Positions 1 to 11,642 of a DNA stretch of 64,000 nucleotides are shown in pieces. Source of the stretch: Beaufortia kweichowensis (lineage: Eukaryota; Chordata; Actinopteri; Cypriniformes; Gastromyzontidae). The position numbers and the translations under genes were made by a program. The stretch lies in assembly GCA_019155185.1 (NCBI GenBank), contig CM032817.1:12814972-12878971 (forward strand), read 5' to 3'. How positions within the stretch are numbered: position 1 is the stretch's first letter; each line of letters opens with the position of its first letter. The notes beneath the pieces are model-generated. The model was not told where the DNA came from and did not search any database. It saw only the letters and a list, made by a program, of their open reading frames with translations.

Positions 1-211
1 ACATTCCTATGAGAAACAATTACCATGCGTATAGGGCTACTCTGATGATCTCAGAATTAGATTTTGAGACCTTAGCCACATATTTTAAAATATTTTACAG
101 GTCAAAAACAAATGGGGCAATAAACCCAGCTCTTTCTCTTACAGTATTTTTATTGTTAGAATAATGTAAAAAAGCTTGTGTTCCTAACGCCATATTACTT
201 CTTGTCTTCAG

Positions 212-2039
212 GTTGATCTTTTCTCTAAGAAATTAATCCTGATTCCTCTTCACCTGGAGATACACTGGTCACTCATAACTGTGGACGTCTCCAATCAAAA
301 TATCAACTTCTATGACTCCCAGGGCATCCTGTTCAAGTTTGCTGTGGATGTAAGTTACTCTAGAAGTACAATTCAGATTGAAATCTTAACACAGATCTGA
401 TGTGTGACTCTTATTTACAGAACATTCTGAAATACATTCTGGCAGAAGCAAAAGAGAAAAAACAGCTTGTGTTTCAAAAAGGCTGGAAGATGGTTGTCAA
501 CAAGGTCTGTATGCGAACTCACATTAAACGTCACTTAATGTTATGAGTAAAACTGTATCTGGGTTTCTGCTTCTTTATGATTTATTTTTCACTGCTTCTC
601 AGACCATTCCACAACAGAAGAACGACAATGACTGTGGAGTTTTTGTCCTGGAGGTAAAAACATTAGGGCCATATACATTATACAACACAACACTTAACTG
701 TATTGGCAGAGATTCTGCAATACAATTTATACCAGAGAAAACTAATACAAAAACAGATCCAGAATAAAGGGATGTAATGCGAAATGTAGTTCGCTTCCAC
801 ATCACATAATGCCATTTGAATATAAAATTGTGTTTATATTATAAAACTGGCTTTAAATGCAGTTATTTCAATCAGTGTAAGTTAATCGATTAGAATTAAA
901 TGTACCACTAATTTTCTGAAATTTCATTCTGATTAATATTTTATTATAAAACACTGAAACTTTATGACTTTTGTCTGGAAGTATGTTATAAAAAATAAAC
1001 AACTAAAATATTTATCTTGCATAAGTATTTAAGTATCCTAAAGATGGTGATCATCATACACTAATGAAAGAACTAGCAACTAGAACATAGTGATCGTTTC
1101 TCAGAATGCGTTCTTATGCGATCTTGTGTTCTCATTAACTGTTAAAGTCCAGTTTCAATACTCAAGAACAAGTACTGGGAACGCATGAATGTACCTGGAT
1201 GTGTTCTTGATATTAAGGATGCATTGAATGAAGACTTGTGCGTACCGACCTCGCAAAACAATGTTTTTTGTTTCATTTATTTTAAAATACATTACAAATA
1301 AAACAAACAAACCAAGAAGACACAAAAAACAGGGAAAGCAGCAGCAAACATGCCAAATATTTAGAGGTGAACGTATACACTGATGTTTTTTCCAAAAAGG
1401 TAGAAAATAGAATATTTATATATTTTTAATTATTTAAGTGCAATGCGACACACAATAAAAACAGTTCCGTGAAATGCTGACCCAACTGTACATAACTGAC
1501 TCTGCAGGAACTACTGGAGATTCATTGGGGATTTCATCTCTTAGTATTTCTTTTTGCTCTTTTAGTTGGAGTTTATACGTTTGCATTACATCTCCGCTCT
1601 CATGAAAACCACGACAATTAACATAGCTTCGATCACAGCGTCTCCATGTTTATTTTCTTTTAAATTGTGTGGCTTGCGCTAATTTAGAAGTCTTACTGCC
1701 AGTGCGAATGCAGCCAGAAAAAATTATTTTACTTTAATTCAATAATGCCAGTGCAATTTAAAATTCTGTTGATATTATTAAGGTCTAGAAATACTAGTGT
1801 AGCCACAATCAGGTGACGAGCAAATCATTTGTAACAATAAAATAATCAATAAAATAAGATTTATACTTGAAATATTAACATTACAAGTTTGTTTTCATTT
1901 GCAGTACTGCAAGTGCCTGGCATTTACAAAGCCACTGCTGTTCACACAAGAAGACATGCCACAGGTCCGCAAGAGGATCTACAGAGAGCTTTGTGACCGC
2001 AGACTATGTGACTGTTCGATCCAAGACAAATCCACATAA
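212..2039 (+). CDS. senp5: SENP5-type SUMO-specific protease, C-terminal catalytic exons (5' end outside window)
   Basis: Four exons in phase 0: 212-349, 421-504, 603-653 and 1905-2039, with AG acceptors and GT donors (the donor after 504, GTCTGT, is weak) and a TAA stop at 2037-2039. They encode the end of a C48/Ulp1 cysteine protease, the family that matures SUMO and removes it from nucleolar and nuclear substrates. The catalytic triad is visible: His in HLEIHWSL, Asp in NFYDSQG and Cys in NDNDCGVFVLE, followed by YCKCLAF and the family tail FTQEDMP. Upstream catalytic and N-terminal exons lie before base 1. I chose SENP5 over the paralogue SENP3 because ncbp2 lies directly downstream, as on human 3q29. 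Intron 653-1905 is about 1.25 kb and holds no recognisable gene. Confidence 0.85.
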
Positions 2040-3720
2040 AAAGACCAATATACTCTCGTCTGGATGATGAGCAACGCCGGTGGGATTAGACTTCATGAAG
2101 AGACTAAGGAAGTCCAAAGGTTTGATCAGAGTTGGAGGTTCCTGTATGAGTCCGTCCAAACTATCCTATCGGTTTAGACACCTAAAAGTCAGTCTGTTGA
2201 ATTGACGACACTTCTTTGCTTGATATCTGCGGTTTGCATATGCCTTTTCCCCAACATTTTTAACCTTGAATTTCATAAGGAGTTTGTTATAACTTCTCAA
2301 GATGGAGGTGCTGAAAAAAACAGGAAAGTCTGACTAGATCCATTTCTGAATGGATTGTTTACTGGTAACCAGAAAGATTTAACTTTACTTTACAGGGTGG
2401 ATCTTTCTCACTTTATTTTATATTTCATTCATTGTAATTCATTGCAGCTTATAACACAGCCATTACACAGCCCATGGGTTTAAATCAGGTTTCTGTTTGT
2501 AAATAATGCAGTTTGGATTTGCACCATGAAACTTGAAGGAATTTGTTAGTGTAATGTTAGGTACCAGAAGCATTTATAAAGGCAAGCTTTAAATGAATGT
2601 ACTGTTAAACAGTTAACTCGTTTTAATTTGTACTATTTTAGAATATGACAGAGCCCCAATGCGAGCATCCCAATCTCTCAAGACAGCCTCGATCTCATGA
2701 CGTCAGGCTTCTTGTTTTAAAATGTTGACATTAACAGACTTGGTGTATATCTTTGTGTTCTTTTCCTTTGAGCACTTTCTCAAATGTCTGTTTTTCTGTA
2801 GTACCAGTGGTTCAAACTATTATGTAGCACATTTTAATTATTAAATCAGGTTTGGTCAGTTAAAGGTCTTTTTTAAATAAGCACAGGTAATTTCCTTTAT
2901 TTATACTAGTTTAAATCGGCTGGTCTAAAGAGATCATCAAAACCACCATGTAAATATATACTTCTCTCAGAGACAAACCGTTTAAAGAATTACAGCTGTA
3001 CTGAATACTGTCATTTCACTTGAAATGTCCCTTTCTTTGAGGTTACAAGCTGTTGGCACATCACTGAGTTTCTGACTACTAGGTTTGTCATCATTTAAAA
3101 ATACTGTATAAAACAATGTTGAGTAACCCGTGTTGATTCTGTTTTTGTGTTTGCAAATGTCTGCCAATGGTATTTTACACAAAAAGTCAAATATCATTTG
3201 TAAACCTAGAAGGTTGTGTTACGTGTTATATACAGTAGAAGTGTTATATGAGCCATTTTATTTCATGCCAAGATTTATCCTAACTGAAATGATCACCCAG
3301 TTGAATGCCAATCATCACGCAGCACTGGATGACAGTTTCATAAGGCTCATTTTATATAGAATGGCCGCTCCATTATCACCTGAATACCTGACTTTGAAAG
3401 GTGTGCCATGGACCATTGCAACTATGCCAAACAAATGCATTAAGAATATTTCATTGTCAACATGAAGGAACATTAGGAATCATACAGAAAGACACAAATA
3501 TTATAAAACAACTATGAATTTATTCATTAAACAAAAGAACACAAACTGCATTGAATCTGTCAATACACACTCCTGAAAGTCTGAAGGTTTTTGATTGAAG
3601 ATTCTAATATGTACATTAACATTAAAACAACTTTCAAAGATTTAATCCCATTCTGTTAAACCCCCAAAAAACTAATTTCTAATTTCCCTCTGGTGCCTTT
3701 TGAAGCCGAGCTAACTTCCA
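2040..3720. other. senp5 3' flank / probable 3' UTR, non-coding
   Basis: AT-rich sequence between the senp5 stop and the ncbp2 3' UTR. No ORF here looks conserved. An open stretch at 3130-3465 (+) has ordinary non-coding composition and no motif, and I do not call it a gene. A clear AATAAA for senp5 was not found on the + strand close to the stop. Confidence 0.5.
3519..3524 (-). terminator. ncbp2 polyadenylation signal AATAAA
   Basis: AATAAA on the - strand, 332 bases beyond the ncbp2 stop. The predicted 3' UTR would include the senp5-tail duplicate at 3721-3821. Confidence 0.5.
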
Positions 3721-3821
3721 GAGAGCTCTGTGACTGTTTGATCCAAGACAAATCCACATAAAAAGACCAATCGTGTCTGGATAATGAGCAACGCCGGCGG
3801 CATTAGACTTCATGAAGAGAC
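3721..3821 (+). repeat. Partial duplicate of the senp5 stop-codon region
   Basis: This stretch repeats 1984-2104 at high identity: the last coding codons, the TAA and about 65 bases of 3' UTR, including ATCCAAGACAAATCCACATA and GCAACGCCGG. The copy lacks about 15 bases of coding sequence, so it is not a functional exon. It lies 35 bases beyond the ncbp2 stop, inside the probable ncbp2 3' UTR and antisense to it. Confidence 0.85.
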
Positions 3822-3855
3822 ATGTGAAAAGGCAAAGACAGAGCACAGAAATGGT

Positions 3856-6800
3856 TCATGATTTCTGCACAAGTTTCCCATAACCCCCTCTGGCGGGGTC
3901 ATAGTCCTGCCTGTATTCATCTCTGACCTGGAAACACAGAGATGAGGCTTGTAAGAACCGCTGGAGCTGGTAATATTACACAAACATACATTGTGCAACT
4001 TTTTTTATGCATGTACTTAAACTACAGGAAGCAATGTCTTAGATAAATGAAACGTTAGTAAATAAATATGTCATGGTTTAAAATAACATTGAACAATTTC
4101 CCTGTGCACTCACTTGTCCCCCTGATTTCCCCCGGCCATACTGTCTGCCTTCTTTAAAGCCGGCATCCCAGTCCGTTCTGATGATCCGGTCATCCAGCCT
4201 GCTGCCATTAATGAATCTAATGGCATGCTCAGCATCAGCACGAGTGTAATATCTTTATACTGCAGTTAAGAAATCTTATTTTACATCATTCTCACTACAG
4301 CAGCTGTAGCTTAAACATGGTATTTGTAGTAAAGCTATGAGAATACAAATGCACAAAAAACATGGTTACTACACTTTTACTATAATGAAACCATGGTTCG
4401 TTTTCATAAGGGTAGAACCTAAAAAATGGACTCATAATGCTTGGAAGAGAATTTGACTTTCTTTTCTTGGAATCCAAAGGATACTCGACAAAGCAGAAGC
4501 CACAGGCAGTCTTTTTGATTTTATCCAAGCCAATGATGATCTTCTTAACATCTCCGCTCTTGGAGAAGAGCTCGTGCACTTGCTCCTCTGTGGTGTAGAA
4601 GGACAGATTGCCCACATAAAGTGTACAGCTCTGTCTCAACAGCTTCTCCTGCTCATAGCGGTTACCCTGAACACACAAGATCAGAACACCAAATAAAGAG
4701 GAGTAAAACAGTGAACACGCACAATTAAAACACAAATTCACATTAAAGGGATAATTCTTCCAAAAATGAAAATTCTTTTATAATTTACTTAACTTTATGC
4801 CATTCAAAATGTGAATGATTGTCTATCTTAGGCACAAAAGATTTATTATAGAACGATTGTTACCAAACAATATTGGATATTGGACAATATTGGCATAAAT
4901 GCACTCTTGCAAGCTTTATTTTCTACCTGTGGAAGAGTTCTGCACACTTGCATCACACATGTGTGTGAGTTCTGTGTGGCCATCTAGCCCTCGCCCACAT
5001 GATGTCATCGTCCATTGCTATGCTTTACTATAGACATCGTCCGACGCCAATTTGGTAGACATTGCCCAATCACAATAGTGCAACGACATGCGCGTCTATA
5101 AAATGGAATTCCTGCCAAATTTAAATAAAGCATTTTTTACAAAGATTTTTATTAGTGTTCATGCAATAACATTTGGCTTTGAAAATGAAAATAAAAACTA
5201 AAAGAAAATTAAATGAAAAGCAAACTTTACATTTCAATTTGAATTGTGAACACTAATAAAAATCTTTGTAAAAAGTATATTTGCGGGTTCTTTTTCACAT
5301 TTGCCTTTTTATTTTAATATTGGCAGTCTTGCCTCCAGATGTCAGTGAAAATGAAATGTCAAATCACGAATTCCACATTATGTTTCAATTTGACAGGGTT
5401 ACTGTTAAAATAAAAATGAAATGATTTCATTTTAATTTCCATTTTGGCATACATTTACATCACAGTTTTCTATAATAAAATCTGGTTTTAATTTTCATTA
5501 CTTAATTCACTTATTTAAATTTGGCAGGAATTCCATTCTATACGTGTCGAGTATAAACACCTCGTCCGATTGGGCAGAAGCACGCGCAGTCCGCGCTACG
5601 GAGCCTGGCGCGCATGTGAAACATGTCGAAGTCTGTTTCCCCTATGTTCCCCTTACATTACTGTTCATCTTAATCCTAATCCAAACACCTAACCCTATAC
5701 ACTACACTAACCCCATACACTACACTAACCCCATACACTAACCCCATACACCAGGGGTGGGCAACTCGCGGCCCGCATTATCCTTAAATATGGCCCGCAG
5801 GACCGTATCCGTATGATCGCTGAAAAATGAAAAGACTGCTGTTAATTCTCCAACCAGGAGCGCTTGTTTCTGCTGGTCACTATGGTAATTAACTATAGTA
5901 GGAGATGCGGTACATTTAAGAGAGGGTAGTTTTAGAATGTTCTCTTGGCTACTAATAAAAACAGGGTGTTTGTACCTGGTTGAAATGCATAAATTTGTTT
6001 TCATTTAAAAAGTTGGCTATTTGAATGAGCATAATTGCACAAGTTTTATATTTAAACTCGTTGCATTCATTGTATATTGAGTTCCCTCAATAAAAAGTAA
6101 ATTGTAAAACGTGTCTCTAGATTAATACAGTAGCTAATCTGGCCCCCTGGTATGAAGGAGAAAAATTGCTGGCCCTCATCATTATGAAAGTTGCCCATCC
6201 CTGCTATACACTAACCCTAACCGCAAGTGTAATGAGCACGCGACCGCGCTCTCGCTGCACGCTGTTCGCGAGGAGAAACACACTTCAACACATCGGCGCA
6301 CAATGGAAAAAAGCGCAGCGGAATGAAAAACGAGTTCTCTCTCTATGATGGCCGGTGTAAAACAGTCACTGAGCCATATCATACTGTGCAGCAATTAGGG
6401 AATGTTCTAGTCAAGTCAGTTTTATTGTCACATCACAGCAGCACATGTGCCTTAGAGTGAAATTCTTGGGAGCGTGCTCCAGAAAATTGCAGAAACAGTT
6501 AACATATAACCATACAGACTTCAACAGGTAAAAATGTGCAATATGCACATTTGCAGAAAATTGCAGAAACAGTTAACATATAACCATACAGACTTCAACA
6601 GGTAAAAATGTGCAATATGCACATACATATAGTCAGTACACCCAGTGTACTATTAGACATACTTACAGTTAGTACTACAAACTACACATTATACTCAGCA
6701 TTCTATATAGAAATGAAAACGGGTCGCACCACAACAAAATGTCTAACTTGCACAAATACTACCAAATATATTTTGAGTTCGCACTGGTTAAATTTCAGGA

Positions 6801-7046
6801 GCATATGCGACCAAAATGTTCGCCATTTCGAGCCCTATATAATGGTATTGCTGCATATATTCTAATGTGTTCAACGAATTCTAGTGGATTTGAATGAGTG
6901 AAGCATTACTCAGAAAAACACATGAGTAAGATTTATCCAAACAAAGTTTATTTAGTATTTAACTGGCTTACCTTGAAATGCTGGTCTCTGTATTGGCTTA
7001 TTTCAACATAAGAATCACTGAAAAGGGCGTTTAATTTAACAGACAT
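3856..7046 (-). CDS. ncbp2: Nuclear cap-binding protein subunit 2 (CBP20), complete
   Basis: Four exons read right to left: 6972-7046, 4485-4666, 4114-4252 and 3856-3927, totalling 468 bases (155 residues against 156 in human). The first exon encodes MSVKLNALFSDSYVEISQYR. The RRM follows, with RNP2 CTLYVGNLSFYT and RNP1 ACGFCFVEY, then the C-terminal cap-binding stretch ending GGYGKLVQKS. CBP20 binds the m7G cap with CBP80 in the nucleus and acts in splicing, export and the pioneer round of translation. All junctions have GT/AG; exon 2 must end at the GTATCC donor, since reading through it gives a false ORF. Intron 1 (4667-6971, about 2.3 kb) carries a MITE, a small hAT and a tandem duplication. 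senp5 lies tail to tail on the + strand. Confidence 0.95.
5101..5538. mobile_element. TA-flanked fold-back MITE in ncbp2 intron 1
   Basis: Terminal inverted repeats of about 25 bases (left ATGGAATTCCTGCCAAATTT, right its complement) with TATA at both outer borders, as expected for a Tc1/mariner-like TA target. A second inverted pair inside (about 5137-5166 against 5245-5274) makes most of the 438 bases able to fold back. No coding capacity. Confidence 0.8.
5685..5750 (+). repeat. Short tandem array of a CACTAACCCCATA-type unit
   Basis: Imperfect repeats of CATACACTACACTAACCC. It superficially resembles telomere DNA but the unit is not TTAGGG. The 8-bp target duplication of the next element is drawn from this array. 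Confidence 0.6.
5752..6203. mobile_element. Non-autonomous hAT element in ncbp2 intron 1
   Basis: Starts CAGGGGTGGGCAACT and ends AGTTGCCCATCCCTG, the usual hAT terminal inverted repeat. It is flanked by CCATACAC (5744-5751) and CTATACAC (6204-6211), an 8-bp target duplication with one mismatch. At 452 bases it encodes no transposase; the ORF on the - strand has no motif. Confidence 0.85.
6481..6624 (+). repeat. Two-copy 74-bp tandem duplication
   Basis: Unit 6481-6554 is repeated from 6555, the two copies being essentially identical over 70 bases. It lies in ncbp2 intron 1, next to a dispersed fish repeat that begins near 6413. Confidence 0.85.
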
Positions 7047-7530
7047 AATGAGATGAATAAAACCAACAAATAAAGGGAGAACCTAGACAACCTCCGAGTT
7101 TCTCAAAACACCGTATACTGACAAAAGCACATATGCATTTCCTCTGCTTCTTCTTCTTGTAATGTTTAAGGCGCTTGGCGTCCAGTTTATTGGTGCATTA
7201 CCGCCACCTTCTGCTTTGGAGTGCGGATCAAATAACGGATTCCAATATCGCACACTAATGCGGTGTAGTTTCTGTTTTATTCAACAGTTTGTACAAACAA
7301 CATGACAAAAATAGAAGTCAGGTCTCTGTGGAACCGCGACAGGCGTTTTCAACCAGGGGCGGACTGGCCTGCCGGCTGCCGCTGTGCAGTCGATCAGGCC
7401 AATAGGATCTGGCTGCAAATAAGATGCACTCTTAGCCGCGCATGCGCACTAAGACAAGATGCAGTCTCAGCCGCGCATGCGCACTAAGACAAGATACACT
7501 GCCGCCCATATTTATGTATATATACACACA

Positions 7531-8125
7531 TACTACCGCTCAAAAGTTTGTGATCAGTAAGATTTTCTTTTATTTGATTTAAATTTTTATGCTTATCAAG
7601 GCTGAATTTATTTGATGAAAAGTACAGATGCCAAAAATACAGTATTGTGAAATATTATTGTAATTCAAAAATAAGTTTTGTATTGTAATATATTTTTAAA
7701 AATGTATTTATTTGTCATGCAAAGCTGAATTTTCATACTCCAGTGTTCAGTGTCACATGATCTGTCAGAAATCATTCTAATACGCTGATTAATCATCAAT
7801 GTTGGAAACAACGTAATTCTTTTTATAGCCTGTTATAAATTTATTCTAAAATAAAAAAAATGCATAAAAAGAACAGAATGTATTCATATTAAATTCTTAA
7901 ACGTCTAGAAAAATGTCTTTACTTACACATTTTAGCAAATGAGCACATACCCTGAATACAAATATTACTTTTTCAACAAAAAAAAAATATTATACTAAAC
8001 CTTTGAAGTGTAGTTGAAAGTATTAAAATAGAAAACTGATATTTTAAATTGCAGTAATATTTCACAATTTTTAGAATTTTTTGATCAAATAAATATAACC
8101 TTCATGAGCATAAGAAACTTTTAAA
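7531..8125. repeat. Dispersed DNA-transposon relic (CCGCTCAAAAGTTTG family)
   Basis: Begins TACTACCGCTCAAAAGTTTG followed by GATCAGTAAGATTTT and continues AT-rich to a degraded right side near GAGCATAAGAAACTTTT. The mirror-image end of the same family is at 61903-61996. Non-coding; the right boundary is approximate. Confidence 0.55.
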
Positions 8126-8129
8126 ACAT

Positions 8130-8600
8130 TAAAAAACGAAAATGTGGCAGACTGGATTGCGTTAGGGAGATTATTCCACAAGCCGGGAACAGAGAAGGAG
8201 AAAGAGCGAGAGAGAGATTTAGCGCCTTTCTGTGATGGTACCACCAGTCGACGTTCATTCGTTGAGCGTAGGGTTCTGGATGGGTTGTATGTACAGTATA
8301 TAGAAGTGAGTTAAAGTATGAGGGTGCAGAGTTTGTGATGGTTTTAAATGGCAGCGTGCTCTGTGAGATATGGCCTGATCTTCCTGATGTTGTAAAGTGC
8401 ATATCTACAAGACCGTGATATCCTTGAGATGTGTTCGGTAAAGGACAGCTGGTCGTTGAAGATTACACCAAGGTTTCTTACGGATTTAGACGGTGTAATG
8501 GTTGTGTTGCCAATTTGAATTGTGAGGTTGTGTTGCATTGCCGGTGTGGCCGGAGATTTATACATAACTTGAAATCTGAGGGTGCAAAAACAATCAAAAT
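8130..8600 (-). pseudogene. L2/CR1-type LINE reverse transcriptase C-terminal fragment
   Basis: The - strand carries SVRNLGVIFNDQLSF and SRSCRYALYNIRKIRPYL, typical of the region after the RT catalytic core in L2/CR1-clade LINEs. A frameshifted continuation resembles the usual C-terminal end of such ORFs. The catalytic YADD block is missing. It is a dead fragment nested in the hAT element. Confidence 0.7.
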
Positions 8601-9550
8601 ATTGAGAAAATCACCTTTAAAGATGTCCAAATTAACTTTATAATGAATTAAATCATAGCTTAACAAGTCAGTCACATTGCTACTGCTACAGTCACATTCA
8701 ATGTTAATATTCAATGTTAATATACTTCCAAAAACACCAGAGAGAGAAAAAAAACAGCAGTTGGTGGTTGTTGAGTTTTGTAAATTATTATACTTAGCAT
8801 TGTAAAAAATAAAATATATAGAAAAACATTCCATGAAAAAAAGAAATGGACAATTTTTTTTAATCTTGTGTGTGACAAAAGATTGGTGCGAGGTGCATGT
8901 TGTCCACCACATTCTCTACAAATGTATGCATGTCCTGCATAAAATGTAAAGACAAACATCAGTGGCTCTACAAGATCGTCCTCTATACGCTATACGCTCT
9001 GCACTGCAGTACTGTTCCAAGGCCTCAGTGGCTTATTCATCCTCCTCGCACAGTATACGAGGAAGCTGAACTGAGCCAAGAAGATTACCAGAGTTCTCCA
9101 AGCACCACTAACTGGCAATCTTAAAATTCGTCATGATACGCACCTAAGAAAAAACAATGCAAGAGAGGATAATTAAAAATATGCTGAACAATAATGGCTG
9201 CAACCCCTCTAAATAAAACCTACTTTTCGTGGAGCCACCTGCTTCTCCGGTGCAGACTCAGGAGTGAAACCATTCCTTTCATCTTTCTAAAAAAAAACAT
9301 GAAGATTGAATGTGAACCAGTTATCTTTACTACCTTTTTAAAAAGTAACATACTTTTTCTGAGGAGCTGGTACAAAGAAAAATGTACGAGTTACCTGTAC
9401 GTGAAAAGGCTTTTCCTGATAGTGGAAAAAATACAGCAAAAGATTTGATTTGAAGAACCATTTAACAACATTAAGATGACTTGTTATTCCATCTTTATTT
9501 TAAATAATTTTAAGTAACACCCCGTCTAAACAACAATTATAAAGAGTAGG

Positions 9551-9984
9551 TGTCACGATGTCACCTGTCTTCTTGTGTTTAAACTTCACTTCCCATGTCA
9601 CCCTGCACCTCCGCACACCTGTTGTTCATTGTCATCATCATCTACACCAGCACCTGTCTGCAATAATCCGGACTCTTTATATACTGTGTGTTTTGTTCAG
9701 TTCACTGTCCAGTCTACACTATTGTTACCCGGACTCCCTTACCTGTGTTAGCGATCGTCTCCCATTGGATTTATCCTCGTCAAGTCTTCAGTGTTCTTCC
9801 TTCGTCGTCTTCTCGTCTTCTGTGTTCCCCAAGTTCATCTGCACTCCAACCCCAAGTTCATCTGCACTCCAAAGGACAGTATTAGTTTAACTTACTTACC
9901 CTTTTGTTTACCCTTCTGCTTATCTGTTCCATTAAAGATACCTTTCTGTTGATCCACTGACTCCGTCCCTTCTGTTCCATAACA
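9551..9984. mobile_element. Solo LTR with 5-bp target duplication
   Basis: A 434-base segment beginning TGTCACGATG and ending CCATAACA (TG...CA), with GTAGG directly on each side (9546-9550 and 9985-9989). That is the signature of an LTR retroelement reduced by LTR-LTR recombination. It contains ATTAAAGATACC near its right end. Overlapping short ORFs on the + strand are low-complexity and not genes. Confidence 0.85.
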
Positions 9985-10825
9985 GTAGGTCACCTGCAAA
10001 CTTCTCTGTCACTTTTCAAAACAACAGACCCAAACAAGAGCCAGTAAAACAGTACATTTTTTCAACGCCTAAACAAAATTTAGATCTTCACTAATTTACT
10101 GGATGAAGAAATGATACCCGATAGCACGACGGGATACATCAGATAAATATCAGGACAGTTTCGATAACATTATCTTATAGATTAAACAACACTTTTACAT
10201 CTAGCTAATCTTGTATGAATGAGGTAAATATAACGTACTTGCATCAATTATTTAATGGTCGTTGACTCCTCTAAACACGTGCATACCGTCAACACCTGTG
10301 CATGTGGGATATACCAGATAAATATCATAAATAACATGTATCTGCGTGTCCACGAGCTGCTGGGAACGCGTGTCTTACTGCGCATGCGCGGCTGAGAGTG
10401 CATCTTGTCTGCAGCCAGACCCTTCTCAATCAGGCTGACATGCTGGTATGCAACTGCGAATTAATTGACGGACTTATGAATCTACGAATCAGGCGATCGC
10501 GGAGTGAAAATGACACCCCCACATGACCCAACATCAGCGAAGCACTGCCTAATTGGCTATATCCAGAGGCAGGCTTTATCATAGAAAGTCGTGCAAAAAA
10601 TGGAGTGTAAACGCAAAGGAGAAAGGAGTAAACGCAAAAATCTATTCTAAAAAATTATTACAAATATATATAATGATATAAGTTTTAAAAGAGCATTTTA
10701 ATGACAAACTAGCACACTGTTTTACATATGGGAATACAATATTTTTTTAGTGCCAAATTTGCAACAGAAGTGTCCTGGGGTGGAGTCAAATTCCAGGCCT
10801 GATTTACTGTCCCAGTCCGCCACTG

Positions 10826-11219
10826 TTTTCAACCATACAGTCTAAAAAGAAATTTTACAGCAGAATAAACAGAATGACAAGCAGGGAAATATAAAAGCTA
10901 ATTTAATAACTAATATCTAATATCAGCAGTCTCCTAGTGAGCACTCCAACACGGAGCCCAAACTCCATTAATGAATGTGTATATATATATATATATATGG
11001 AGAAAAAAACCTTGGGAGAACCCAGACTCACTTGGAGGGTCATTTCTCCTCTGACGCGTCACAGCTGCAGTCAGTAATTTGATAAAAATTATTTGATTTA
11101 AAGTCGTGTACTAAATTTGCTGGAGTTTGAAGCAGTGTAGGTCTGAGTTTTGAGTTGATCTGGATTATTAGTTGTGATTGAATTTAACCATGTGTTTGTG
11201 TGTATGATAAACTAGGTAG
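10826..11219 (+). repeat. Probable 5' leader fragment of an L2-type LINE, left of the Gypsy insertion
   Basis: After a (TA)n run at 10980-10998, the stretch CTTGGGAGAACCCAGACTCA to CATTTCTCCTCTGACG resembles leader sequence shared by fish L2-type LINEs. The LINE relic at 17050-18402 has the same + orientation beyond the Gypsy element, so the two may once have been continuous. No coding sequence seen. Confidence 0.4.
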
Positions 11220-11642
11220 TGTTATCGTGCGTCAGACAAGGCAGAACACTCGAATTCAGATTCAAATCTTTTACTGAACTTCAGTGGAGATACAGGAACT
11301 GATACAGACCTCACTTCAGAGGGGGAATCACATGCAGATAGACTATGCACGGCAGATTGACAGAGTATTCACAAAAACCAAGCAGGATAACCACACGTTC
11401 AATAAACAACATCAACACCAGACAAAGAACTGAACAAAAGACAGGGTTTAAATAATACCAGTAATAAGTCCAACATAATGACAAAACAGACGGTGCAGAT
11501 CAGAGGGGTTGAGTGCGAGTGATCATTGGCAGGTGAGCGGGGTGCAATGGAATGTGGGAAATGAAGGTCTTAATAGTCCGGGGATGAAGAGCGGGTGACG
11601 TGATGAAAAGAATCCGATGCTGAAGGCATTGACTCCGTAACA
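11220..11642 (-). repeat. Gypsy LTR, left (3' LTR of the - strand element)
   Basis: Begins TGTTATCGTGCG and ends CCGTAACA; near-identical to 16034-16459. The pol frame reads past the polypurine tract and stops inside this LTR at 11523. Confidence 0.93.

Larger units (their letters stand above)
7354..10825. mobile_element. hAT-type DNA transposon, 3.47 kb, degenerate inside
   Basis: The left end CAGGGGCGGACTGGCC and the complement of the right end, CAGTGGCGGACTGGGAC, form the terminal inverted repeats. A perfect 8-bp target duplication TTTTCAAC flanks both sides (7346-7353 and 10826-10833). Subterminal inverted blocks also match: GCCGCGCATGCGCACTAAGA near 7435 (and again near 7469) against TGCGCATGCGCGGC near 10380. 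The interior holds a MITE relic, a LINE fragment and a solo LTR. Between about 8650 and 9450 the - strand shows broken exon-like pieces with a finger-like CRECGGQHAPRTNLLSHTR, but no intact transposase. It starts about 300 bases upstream of the ncbp2 start codon. Confidence 0.85.

Noticed and set aside
3130..3465. 111-codon ORF between senp5 and ncbp2
   Set aside because: Lies in probable 3' UTR sequence, has no motif and no splice context.
5685..5750. Interstitial telomere sequence
   Set aside because: The unit is CACTAACCCCATA-like, not TTAGGG/CCCTAA; only isolated AACCCTA words occur.
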